Source of the DNA: Rhizophagus irregularis
Lineage: Eukaryota > Glomeromycota > Glomeromycetes > Glomerales > Glomeraceae
NCBI RefSeq assembly: GCF_026210795.1
Contig: NC_089450.1
Span: 2,418,001-2,482,000, forward strand
Length of the DNA stretch: 64,000 nt
Direction of reading: 5' to 3'
Each line of letters begins with the position of its first letter. Position 1 is the stretch's first letter. The notes beneath the pieces are model-generated. The model did no database searches. It was not told where the DNA came from and saw only the letters and a list, made by a program, of their open reading frames with translations. Of the stretch, positions 53,421 to 64,000 are shown piece by piece. Position numbers and translations under genes: made by a program.

Positions 53421-55218
53421 ATTAGTGAGTCGTACTTGAACCGAATGGCATTTATATAATTATTAACTGATTTGAGATAATAAAATGGATGCAAATCTGT
53501 TCATAAAGACCGAAAATAGATTAAAATTACTTTAAGTTAATTATTTTTAACGTTATTCTGATTTCTTTTATACTTACATTAATTAAATATATTTTTTTCC
53601 GCTTGGATGCCGGTAAAATAACCTTTATTTAATTTTTTGGTCGGAACAAATAATAAATCTGCAGTAGATCTAAAGATTGTATAACGTAAGATTGCATTTT
53701 TATTTGTTTACTTTTATCATTATGCCCAAATTTATGTTAAAATAATTCTGAGGTTAAGACCTTTATAAGACGAATGTAAGAATTTACGAATTGACGAATT
53801 GAAAAATCGGAATGGTAAAACAGGTAAACACAACTTTATTGAAAACAAAAGTAAAAAAACGAAGAAAACATCTGTACGTCTAAACCAAAAAAAAAAAATA
53901 TTTAATTTAAAATGTTTATTAAATAAAAATGCATAATGATGCAATTTCATTCACCGATACGGAATTAAAAGGATAATGACTCCATTTATCAAGACCGGAA
54001 ACAAAACTGGACTTTGGAATCCGGTATAATCCGGTTGATCATCATAACGCAGCATCTTTTTTACTTTTTTATTTTTATCTACTTTGTCAGTTTTAACTAT
54101 CCGAGAGCAATCCAATCGAAATTTAATATTCTGCTTTATTATTACAGTAATTATTATATTTATCTGTCTTGTATTTTATTTTTTGTTTTCTTTTTTTATT
54201 TTATTTTATTTTATTTTATTTTATTTATTTATTTTTTTTTTGTGTTAGATTAACTTCATAAGGCGCAGTCCCATGGAATTTTTTGGTTAGAAACTTTGTT
54301 GTGAGAAAAAAAAAAAATTTACATAATCATACTTACCAGATATGGAGCAAAACGCCATCTATATAATACTTTGAATTAAGGTTAAAGTTTGGTGGTAACT
54401 GAAAAAAAAATTCGATACAAGATAAGAACAATGGTTTATTTTTTTTTTATTAACTTTACCGTTTTACAATTAGTAGTAATCCCAATATTTTTGTTGCATT
54501 TTCAAAATGTATGGGCTGAGAAAAAGATGAAAAGATGGAAAATACATTTTCAAAAAATCAAATGTTTCACTGCAATTACTTGACATTTCAATGAAAACTT
54601 TAAGGATAAATTAAAATCATTAAGTGAGTAAACCCCAAAAATTGTTTTTTTTTTTTACTAAAAGAAACCAAAGATAGAATATGCGATTAAATAGAAACGA
54701 ACCTTTTTAGTTTATTATACTAAAACTTAATTTTTTTATTGACTTATAATAGATTTAAGTACAAAGCCGCGTTAGCACTTATGAATTCACATGTCAAATA
54801 GCTTTATTCCCCTTATTGACTATAAAATAGGCTCACTGATTTATAGTGTGATCGTGAGAGTCTATTTAATAAGTTTATGTCTTTAGGTAATACTCTGCTC
54901 AGTAATTGGACGCCAAGTTAAGTGACACATTTGAGCTTGTTAAATGTACTATAAGTATATAATATGTGACAAAAGAGGTTCAATCGTTTATATTAGCTAA
55001 CAAAGAAACTGTAAATAACTACTGATAATGCATTTCCATGGGAAAAAATTTTTTAATTTTTCTAAAATAAGAAATATAATGATATCTTTTACACATCGAT
55101 GAGAATTAATATGTGTATATTTATTAGATTTCAATAAGTTTCTGTAGAAACAGCTGATAGAGATAATCTGATTTTATTTTTCTAAGTAGCCTAATAAAAC
55201 TGATAGGTGCCGATACGG
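53421..55218. other. AT-rich spacer, ATTTT microsatellite
   Basis: An (ATTTT)n tract at about 54196-54236 lies inside a Phe/Tyr-rich frame that I do not count. No gene supported. Confidence 0.55.
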
Positions 55219-55229
55219 TATATATAAAG
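55219..55229 (+). promoter_or_regulatory. TATA-box-like TATATATAAAG
   Basis: TATATATAAAG lies 46 bp before the ATG of the family B gene at 55275, in a GC-richer context (GATACGGTATATATAAAGCC). Position and sequence fit a core promoter; inferred only. Confidence 0.55.
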
Positions 55230-55274
55230 CCCCAGAAAATATTCTTCATTTTTCACTTTATATATTAGTCAAAA

Positions 55275-55502
55275 ATGAAGGATTTAGCCTTAAAAAAACT
55301 TAAATCTAAATCATTTCAACGAACTTCACAAAATTTAAAATATCGTAGAATACTTATTAAGTATCTAAGAAAATATAAAAACCGTACTAAACATGATATA
55401 ATTGTTAGCAATCAAAAAAGATTGAACCAGATAGAATCTATGCCACCTCAAAATACAGATGACTCAAAAGCTTCCGAATTTTATAACGGCTACAACTTTT
55501 AG
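55275..55502 (+). CDS. Small basic family B protein, member 2
   Basis: 75 residues from ATG 55275. Strongly basic: LKKLKSKSFQRTSQNLKYRR, then YLRKYKNRTKHD. The C-terminal part LNQIESMPPQ...EFYNGYNF aligns with LNRIATLPRQ...GFFNGTSF of the 45243-45539 protein, with the NPLV block lost or replaced (DSKASE). A good TATA box lies upstream. A frame continuing past the stop in another phase is hydrophobic and not counted. No signal peptide. Unknown function; possibly nucleic-acid binding, given the charge. Confidence 0.62.
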   Translation: MKDLALKKLKSKSFQRTSQNLKYRRILIKYLRKYKNRTKHDIIVSNQKRLNQIESMPPQNTDDSKASEFYNGYNF

Positions 55503-56578
55503 TAAAATTGGCAAAAGAAACGAAAAAAAAACAAGGGCATATAATTGGCGATTCTTTTTTTCTATTATTTTTTACTCATTATTCGTATATCGTTATGTAA
55601 TAATCTTTTCTGTGTATTTCAATTTTTATCTCGGCTTCTTGGTATTCGAATATGTATTAACACGTACATATCAATTTTCTTTTAATTATTTTACCGACTA
55701 TTTTGCAGTAAATCAATATAAATTCATTTTTAACTTATCGATTTAAGAAAAAATATGATTTTTCAAGTTTTTTTTTTATTAATATACGATTAGTGTATTT
55801 AGTATTTTTCCTTCCTTTTGTTAGGATAATATTTTTTCGTTATGAGATATATCCTTTTTTGGCAATTTTTTTTATACAATAATTTGCCGATCTTTGCCAA
55901 ATTTTCTAATTCTCTATTTTTTTTTTGATTTTTTTCCATTTTTGGCGTAAACCTTTTTGGGCCATATTATAATACTTTCAAAGACCGTATAATATGCGTA
56001 TTTTCGACTGCTTTCCAATTTTATTTAGTATATCAAAAAGGGTTTAGAATACTGGGTTTGACTTTTAAAAACAAAATCCTTTATTTTATATAGATTTTAT
56101 TTTTATTTTATTTTTATTTCACAGGGAAATATAATTCACTCTATTTTATATAAGATTTTATTTGTTTTCCGAATATAATTAAATAAAATCACGTGCAATA
56201 TTTATTATATAAACTGCGGTGCAAAATAAATTTTGTAAAAATGTACACAACTTTTTTAAATATTTTTAGAGTATCAGTAAATTAATCTAACCATTTTTGT
56301 GAAATAATAGGTATAATTTACAAGACAAAATGGTATTCAACTTCTCCTTCGGTCATTTTAATTAACCATATAATTAAAACTTGTAGAGAAACTTTGTGTT
56401 ACGATATTACCGGATAGTCTATTGGCCGTTAGATAATTTTTAATTTGACGGAAAACTCAATTATCGGAAAACCAAAATTATTATTTTAATGTATTAGAGA
56501 CAATAGATTGATGATCAAATTTTTACAAACAACGTAAGGTAAATAAGAACCAATAAAATCAAAGACCCTTATCATCGT
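55503..56578. other. AT-rich spacer, no gene seen
   Basis: T-rich DNA downstream of the family B gene, with no element ends or supported frames. Confidence 0.55.
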
Positions 56579-56710
56579 ATTTTGTGGTTATTAAGCACCC
56601 CCCGAAAATAAACACCCCTGGCCAGAATTATGGCGATTTTGGTCAGAATTATGGAGATCTTGGCCGGCATTAAGTGCAAAAAATAGGGTGCTTGTATATT
56701 CCGTAAAATA
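56579..56710. mobile_element. Diverged relative of the 26545-26680 MITE
   Basis: Left TATTTTGTGGTTATTAAGCA and right TATTCCGTAAAATA with inner AAGCACCC / GGGTGCTT match the arrangement at 26545. The centre has CTGGCCAGAATTATGG, TTGGTCAGAATTATGG and TTGGCCGGCATTA in a row. No coding frame. Confidence 0.65.
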
Positions 56711-57050
56711 TGGTACAATGTACAATAATCGGCAAATGATTTTTTAGGGGTAACCCTTGCTATTGTTTAATCCATTTCCGGGATAAACTATTATATTCTA
56801 GGTGATCATGCCCTTGTTTATAATTAATGAAAACATTGTTTTTTTTTTTACTATAGAATACCTTGTTAATATCACGTTTTATATATTTAAAAATTGTAAT
56901 AATTATCAGGCAAAAGACTTAATTATTTTCAAAACCAATACTTTGTTCGTGTTAATTAAATAACGAGAGTATTTTATTCCTTCCCATTTTTCCAGTTTTT
57001 ATACATGTTGATCAATTTACAAAAATGTTTACCTATTAAAAGTATTATAT

Positions 57051-57468
57051 TTGGGCAGTGCTTATCTCTCCATAATAATCATAATAATTTGTGAATGTGA
57101 ACAAATTAATGAACTGTTAGAAAATTTATTAAATTGGGATAATGATTGGAAAAATTACCTTAACAGAAGAGGAGTTAGAGAAGTATTTATAAAAGAAGAG
57201 AATTTTGAGTTGAAAATATGTGATGAAAGTAAAGTTCGTCATGTCAAAATTGTCAAAATTATTTTTCTATTTCGTCATTTGCATTTTGGTCAATTTTAAT
57301 AATAGAATAATTTCGTTATTTCGTCATGTCAAAATGTTCGAAATTATTTTTACCATTTCGGCAATGGCCTTTTTATTTTCGGAAGCAACTTTAGATGAAA
57401 GTGGAAGAGTTGTAGATAATATGGTTATTTTAGAAAAAGATTTGGGTAGTAAGAAAGATAAAGAATAA
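57051..57468 (+). pseudogene. Possible decayed gene, unknown
   Basis: Plus-strand peptides with gene-like composition occur in two phases: INELLENLLNWDNDWKNYLN and VREVFIKEENFELKICDESK (57051-57239), later ATLDESGRVVDNMVILEKDL before a stop at 57468. In between, a unit TTTCGTCATGTCAAAAT is repeated at about 57233 and 57320, which could be an expansion that broke the frame. No family recognised. Confidence 0.25.
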
Positions 57469-58852
57469 CATAATTTGATGTTGAAGAAAATTATTTCTTT
57501 TTAATTCAGTTGAATTTGAAAGAACCTTTAATAATTTTTGTGAAAAATTATATTTGTGTTTATTAACAGGTATAACATCCAGATATTACAGAAAATAAAA
57601 GAGGACGGAAGCAATTCTGTGTAACTTCAGGTATAAACGATTCAAAGGCGATCATTTGTAATACCATAATTGCTTAATTGCTGCAAAGTTCATTACTTAT
57701 GTCTTGCTTTATACCGTTTTTTTTGAATTTCCCTATTTCATAATTATTAATCATCAATTTTTCATAAATACACCCATAGCCAATATTGATTTTTTTTTTA
57801 ATCAAATTATTTCAGTATCTAGATAAATACGTACGCAATAATTTTATTAGAGAATCTTAATATTTAAAAGAATCAATAACTTTGATAGTTTTATAAAGTT
57901 TCAGAGAAATCTTACTTACATATTATGCATATATATATATATATTCGATATCTTATTCTTTTTGATGAATGCTTTTGGAATAAAAGGTAACCTTTCCGTG
58001 GACGGAGGTGTAAAAATAAATAACGATCCAGGCTTTTTACAAATAATAATATAAAATTAGTATATAAGTTCCTCTTAATTAGGATATTGAAAGATTCAAA
58101 AGAAAAATTAATGAGATATGAGATAAATTAATATTTACAATTACCACAGAAGTAGCATTCATTTGAATTTCCATGAATGAAGCTTCAACTATTAAATGCA
58201 CGGCCAGCACAGAATACCGACAGTCTTAACTCTCCAATCATTTGTAAAACGCTGTTTAATCATATCATTTTCTAATTAAAAGGAACTTTCCCATAAAATT
58301 AATATGCTAAACACCTTTTTTGCCCTATTTAAATTATTAATTATAATATTGATTAAAAAAATTAGAAATCAAATTAATAATTTACGAAAATAATTTAATA
58401 AAAATCACTAAAAATGAAAATTAATAGATACCTGAACTTTTGTGATAAAAATTTTCATTGTTAAGGTTAACCTCATTATCATAAAATGTTTTAAACCATT
58501 TTGAATATTGTTATGAAATTGCTACCATATACAGTGTGAGAAATCTAGCTCAAATATGTATGATATTGAGAATTAAGCCACCAATTCTGATCATTGATGA
58601 TTACAATATCGTAATTATCAAAATACTATTATATAATTTTTAATAAAAATTGGAGAAAATGCAAAAAATCCTATATATTTATATAAAATCAAAAAAAAAA
58701 ATGTTAAATGTAATGTTAATTAGAATGGAATACCAAATTATTAAAATATATTATAATTTTCTTAACTTTTTAAGAGTAGATTTCAACAATGCTTCTTATT
58801 TTACAGTATGTGTTAAACTATTTTATATTAAAGTTTGGTGGTTTTCGACCGG
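57469..58852. other. AT-rich spacer, no gene seen
   Basis: No supported gene or element; a short (AT)n tract lies near 57930. Confidence 0.55.
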
Positions 58853-59135
58853 CACGATTAACTGTTAATTTTGTCGTAAATATCTAAGGCTTTCTGCTTA
58901 GTTTCGATCAATTAATATATACCATTGAGCTGCTGCCTATTACCGCAATGGATTCTTATGAATTATCCTTTACAAACAGTCCATCCAGCATGGACTAGTT
59001 CCAACACGATTAACTGTTAATTTTGTCATAAATATCTAAAGCTTTCCGCTCAGTTTCGATCAATAAATAAATATCATTGTGCTGCTTCATGGATTCTCAT
59101 GAATTATCCTTTACAAACAGTCCAGCATGAACTAA
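58853..59135. repeat. 152-bp tandem duplication
   Basis: CACGATTAACTGTTAATTTT begins at 58853 and again at 59005. Both units share ATCTAA-GCTTTC-GCT, AGTTTCGATCAAT, GCTGC and GAATTATCCTTTACAAACAG. The second unit has small deletions. A 60-codon frame starting in the second copy (59099) has no recognised domain. Confidence 0.8.
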
Positions 59136-60326
59136 AGCCACATAATAAAAGAAATGAAATAATGACCCTATTAGAAAATTATTATTTTACAAAAGATGAT
59201 TATTTAGAAAATATCATTCTATATTTGAAAATTATGAAGGAAAATTGTTATAAAGATGTGCGGATGATAACTATAAATTAAGTTCAATATTGACAAATGA
59301 ATATAACATAGTTAACATACCTATCATGACTATTTCAAGATTTGCATTCACTCTTTGATGAATTTTCTATGTAAATTACAAATGTTTTAATAATCCCTCT
59401 GGGAGTGTTGATTGCACCTCAATAAAGAATATGGACTTGCTATCATTTAAATTATTATTGAGGTTTGAAAATTAAAAAATTGGGTAGCTTCTATTAAAAA
59501 TATGGACTCTTGACCCTTCTGTTTCATGTTAGATACTTTCGGAATTTTCTATTAAAATTTTAATTCTCATAAAGGTGAAATGGAATTCACTTGATGGAAA
59601 TTTAAGATAGTCTGGTGGAAGGCTCGGCTCAAATCCCTAAAATTTCTAACCCCTTCTTGAAAAGTTGCAATGATGAAGTAAAATTTGTAAAAATACATTG
59701 CACACATACACAACAGATTTTTTGAATGACTTTTGGTAAATCATTTGAGAATTCTCAATGAAAAAATGGAATGCCGCAAGAGGAACAGAACCATTCATTG
59801 TGTTACATCGCCGATCGTTTTGTCAATTTATATCTTAAAATGAATAAATATATAAAAAAAAAAAATTTTTTTTTTTATATTATCAATCGAAATTTCATTT
59901 TTAGAAAAATAATTTCATTTGTCACACGTAAAAAAAAGGGGTTAATAACCTTATGTAATTTTAATTGTTGGAAAGTTATTCGGAATCAGATTCGGCCGAT
60001 GTTCCGAACAATAATGAATAAAGTGAATAGGAAATTTTCATCGTATAAATTTATAATATTGCAATGCATCATTTTTTTAGCATATAATTCGTTTAACTAG
60101 ATTAACCATAAATAAAACGTGTTTAATAGTTAGATACGGCGCAAAATTGATTATTTCATATTTTATTTTACATTCCGGAGTAACTTGAATTGTGTCACAT
60201 AACACAAAAATTTATAATAAAGAGCACGTGGCACGGCGCAAAAAATGGAATTTATTTTCAATTAAAATAACCTATATAAATATTGTTATTACACAATATT
60301 GATATACACGAAAAATCATACATTCT
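59136..60326. other. AT-rich spacer, no gene seen
   Basis: A 109-codon frame at 59771-60100 is dominated by Lys/Phe/Ile from A/T runs and is not supported as a gene. Confidence 0.5.
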
Positions 60327-60406
60327 TATATTTGAAGGTAAAACGAAATCTTATTAAATAAAAATGTATATTTGAAGGTAAAAAGAAATCTTATTAAATA
60401 AAAATG
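60327..60406. repeat. 40-bp tandem duplication
   Basis: TATATTTGAAGGTAAAACGA with its continuation is repeated almost exactly with a 40-bp period. It lies about 200 bp downstream of the minus-strand family B gene. Confidence 0.8.
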
Positions 60407-60607
60407 AAAATTTGTATGCTTAAGAAAAAAAAGTATGTATAAAAGGAACAATTAATTCATAGTTTCATACATTAATGAAGTGTACTATATTAAAGAAAGA
60501 AATTCCATAATGTATAAAGTGAGATCTAAAAAAGGCAACACAATGATTAGAGAAAGTTACATAAATTTAACTAATATAAAAACCTTCCTTACTTTTCAGA
60601 CTTGTTC

Positions 60608-60931
60608 TTAATAGAACGAAGCTCCCCCGAATAAACCATCAACTAAAGGATTACCGGTACTTTCTTGAGGGTTAAGCTCTGCCGCTAGATTAGATAGACT
60701 GGGTGTTACACTAGCTCGAGCATCACAATACCGACGTCGTCTAATCCTTCTGCTCGTATTTGGTTGCCGTGAAGCTGCTTGCATCCTATAAATATTGTGC
60801 GAAGGTCCACCAGGTCTTACCGCCGGTGCAATAGTTTGATGCTGAGTTGGTAAGTTGGCTTGAGCTTGCGCAGCCTGAACTTGTGCTGCTCTTGGCCTAT
60901 TGGGCTGATTTTGTTGGTTAACTTGGCTCAT
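60608..60931 (-). CDS. Small basic family B protein, member 3
   Basis: 107 residues from ATG 60931. The N-terminal half is Gln/Ala/Pro-rich (AAQVQAAQAQANLPTQHQ) and probably disordered. A basic block TSRRIRRRRYCDAR follows, then LSNLAAELNPQESTGNPLVD and GLFGGASFY at the C-terminus. The last part corresponds to NPLVNGFFNGTSF and ends in SFY like the 45243 protein. Base composition is richer in GC than elsewhere, typical of selected coding DNA. A TATATATA box lies upstream (minus strand, about 61040). No signal peptide; role unknown. Confidence 0.75.
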   Translation of the reverse strand: MSQVNQQNQPNRPRAAQVQAAQAQANLPTQHQTIAPAVRPGGPSHNIYRMQAASRQPNTSRRIRRRRYCDARASVTPSLSNLAAELNPQESTGNPLVDGLFGGASFY

Positions 60932-63900
60932 TATTAGCTATCTCATGAAAAAGAATAGGTTCTCATTAAATTTATTTTATTTGTAACAATTATAAGCGTA
61001 GCATAAAGTTTTTTAAGATGTTTTTAAAGTATTTTAAGGTTATATATATATAAAAAAAAATAAAGAAATAAATCTTTACCTTTTCATATGAATTTCTTGA
61101 GAAAAAAAAAAAGATATTTTTGTTTATTCTTGAAATCGGTCCGTTATTCCCGTTCTTTTTTTTTTAAAAAAAAAAAATTTAATTGTTACATGTTACTGTT
61201 ATCTACACCAATTGTATCAGTAAGATAAGATTATTTGATTGTCCAACTTATAATTTAATCATATAAGCTTAGAGCGAACGAACATGATTGTGTTAATAAA
61301 AGATATTGCAGTTGATTTTGCGTGAAATAGTATAAATTGAACTAGACGCGTGTTACCTTCTCAGGAAAATGTTTACTCATGTGAAATATTTCTCATAAAT
61401 CAGTTTTGATAGATAATCTTTAAACCTTTTTTTTTTTATTTTATAAATAAATAAATAAAGATAAAGGAATACAGTATGATCATGCATCTTAATAAAAGTT
61501 TTCCTATTGTTTCTATTGTTCTTATCTTAATCAACAATATTAATAACGGGACGGGGTAATTTTATAAATTATTTCATGTGAAGATAAACTTAATCTATGG
61601 TGTACATGATAATTATAAAATTATAGAGTACTATATTGATTATATATTGATTATAAATTATAAAGTAAAAGCAACATCTATAGTATTATATTATTAGATG
61701 TAACATTGAATATATATGAGGTAAACAAAAGTAAACGTAAATTATACAATTGCATATATACATCTAAAAATAACAGTAAAAGTAACTTTATTCGCGGTCC
61801 AGACTTATCTCCTAAAATAAGTGATGTGGGTATCAAGTATTTACGTGGTTCATTTGATTAACATTTTTTCATGATAATCATTGATTAATTATTATAACAG
61901 ATATAAATTGAAAATCCCTTAAATAATATTTTAAAATGTTTGTGTATATATATATATATATATACAGTATGTATTATATATATATATATATATGTATGTA
62001 TTATATATGATACTGTATCTAATAATTATTTATACTATTAAAGTTAATATTAATTGAAAAATTAAATCGGGAATTTTGGGTATTGTAGTCATTATTTGTG
62101 CAGTTAATGTAACATTGGGCGTAGCATGTATCGCTTATACTATGCAGAGACACTATTCCGTACTATTCCGTACTAGTTATTATGTCATTATTCACAGCCT
62201 CCTCTCTTTGTGGCGGAAGTGGTTCGGCAAAATGACTCTTCAATTTTGTTTGCATTGCATGCTAAATCCGATTTATGAAAACTTATATATTGTTCACAAG
62301 CAATTTTAAATAGATAAAATATATATATATAACAAAATAATAAAATAGAAAATAATTATTTGTTTTGTTTAAAAAGGGTGAATTCTGTGTTTTCATCCCA
62401 TGATTAAATATATTATATAATTAATTCACTCTTTGTTGCTAAATAAGTATTTTTTTATGTCATAGTTATATTCATATATTAAAAAAGAGCTTTGTTTTCT
62501 TTACCGGGCTTTTAAAAAATTGCTATTTTTAACAATGAAATTTAGTTATAGCGATATAAAAATCTCAAATGAATTAAATGAATTAATCAAAACAGTGAAT
62601 TAATATAGATGACTTTATCCTGATACTTTTAGTCTTCGTTACTAGAATAGATAAAATAATAATGTAAGTTACGCCAACGTCAGATGATTGTCACTTTGTT
62701 AAAATTGCCTTCCTGAGATCATTTATGCAATATTACGATATTTTTATATTAATTTTTACCTAAACTTACTATATAAGATAAGCTAAGTTAGTACTTTGTA
62801 GCTTTGTTCAAAAATAACAAAATAATTTAGAACATAAGATTAAAAAGTCTAACTAAAATGTATAAGTTTTTGAATTACTTTTTAGGTATACAATATGTAA
62901 GTAATGATCTGATGATCGAAATCGACGTTACACACCAGCTACGTAGAGTTTAGATTACATTTTTTGGTTATTTTTTTAACAATTCAGCCAGTCTTTTCTT
63001 AGAAGGTATGTAACATTAAAAAAAATTGACAGATGATGTAAACTAACTACTCAAAATATCAACAATTCGGCACGCGCTAATTATGTTATCCACTTCTTCG
63101 ATCGTTGATTAGAAACTGGGTACTTGTTGTAAGTCACGTGTTCATTTGAAAAATACCCTTCGCACGGATCTACAAATTCGTTAATTCACTTAATTTTTAC
63201 AGAAATTTAAACCAGCAGTATAACTTAAGAATATGTTATGCAGAAAATTTCAATAATTATTTACTTACTAAATGCACCATAGCATTGTTAAAAAAGAATT
63301 ATTTGAAAAAAAAAGTCGAAAATATTTCATTTTTATGAAAAATGTTCTTGTTAAAAGATTAATTAAAAATTGGAATAAATAATATTAGAGTGGTATCGAA
63401 TTCGAAATTTAAAAAATTACTCCGGTTACACTGCATATATATTATTTATCCGCATTATGTTTTGATATTTTGAATGTCGCTAGTTACACAAGATCAAATT
63501 TCAAGCCACTTAACTTTTTTTTATACTATTACATGTTCAAAATATTTTCACTTTTTTAATAGAGAGGCTTCATATACATATATCTTTAATAGTTATAAAT
63601 TATAAGTTTCAAAAAAAATTATATTCTATAAATTTAATATTAAGAAAGTAATCCCGACGACCTAGCTAATTTATTAATTTTAATTTTAATTGTATATTTT
63701 ATAATATCTTTGATAATTTCATAAATAAACTGCTGTTACAGTCTTACAGATTTACAGTATATCATTAATTATTTACCTTTTTCATATTTGATATATTTTT
63801 CTTTAATATATTATATTCTTAATAATTTTGAAAACGATCATCATATTTGTATAATTTGAACCTTAATTTATTTTATTTGTGTCGTTCTTTACTAATCATT

Positions 63901-64000
63901 TTTTTTTTAAAAAAAAAAAACTGACTAATTGCTTTAAAATGGTCGAGTTAGACCATGTTTTAGAACATATATTCGAACTTAATTAGAAAACAAAAGGTCG
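60932..64000. other. AT-rich spacer to window end; (TA)n microsatellite
   Basis: An interrupted (TA)n tract spans about 61938-62000. Homopolymer A/T runs are frequent. A 77-codon hydrophobic frame near 62076 has no ATG start and no recognisable feature. No gene or inverted-repeat element supported. Confidence 0.55.

Noticed and set aside
54014-54253. Hydrophobic 79-codon frame resembling membrane segments
   Set aside because: Phe/Tyr/Leu richness comes from an (ATTTT)n microsatellite.
59771-60100. 109-codon plus-strand frame
   Set aside because: Dominated by Lys/Phe/Ile encoded by A and T runs; no motif, promoter or homologous copy in the window.

Overview
The window looks like nuclear DNA of an arbuscular-mycorrhizal fungus (Glomeromycotina, Rhizophagus-like). 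This is inferred from four things: very low GC, T-rich promoters, short 70-95 nt introns with T-rich acceptors, and a dense mixture of fungal LINE, hAT, pogo/Tc1, MULE and Harbinger sequences. No database was consulted and the species is not proven. I found no rRNA, tRNA or CRISPR and no virus.

1-11.9 kb: a full-length LINE retrotransposon (1359-11859) bounded by a perfect 15-bp target duplication. ORF1 is a zinc-knuckle protein with a coiled coil. ORF2 has an APE-type endonuclease, reverse transcriptase and RNase H, and is broken by two frameshifts and three in-frame stops. Two hAT-type non-autonomous elements sit inside it, each with a perfect 8-bp duplication: one in the last codons of ORF2 and one in the 3' UTR. 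A MULE-type element with a 9-bp duplication lies just upstream.

12-29 kb: mostly small terminal-inverted-repeat elements, plus a decayed PIF/Harbinger element (Myb-like gene and DDE transposase, convergent). Two minus-strand arrays (13.45-14.2 kb and 22.1-22.75 kb) consist of about 40-nt exon-like units separated by 47-95-nt intron-like spacers. They look like cryptic or decaying micro-exon genes.

16.6-61 kb: two families of single-exon host genes recur. Family A (16644-17468, 29878-30510, 39003-39788, relic near 27.4 kb) encodes 210-274 residue proteins with a conserved core I cannot assign. Family B (45243-45539, 55275-55502, 60608-60931, relic near 47.5 kb) encodes 75-107 residue basic proteins with a shared C-terminal motif. 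Their interspersion suggests a local cluster of lineage-specific genes. A further intron-containing gene is suggested at 52570-53163.

The rest is AT-rich spacer holding at least 20 small inverted-repeat elements. These include a CCCTATAAAA-ended family with 3-bp duplications, pogo-like CAGTC/CAGTG elements at TA sites, TTCGCCGAA-repeat MULE-like elements, and a dispersed CTGGCC(A/G)GAATTAT motif.
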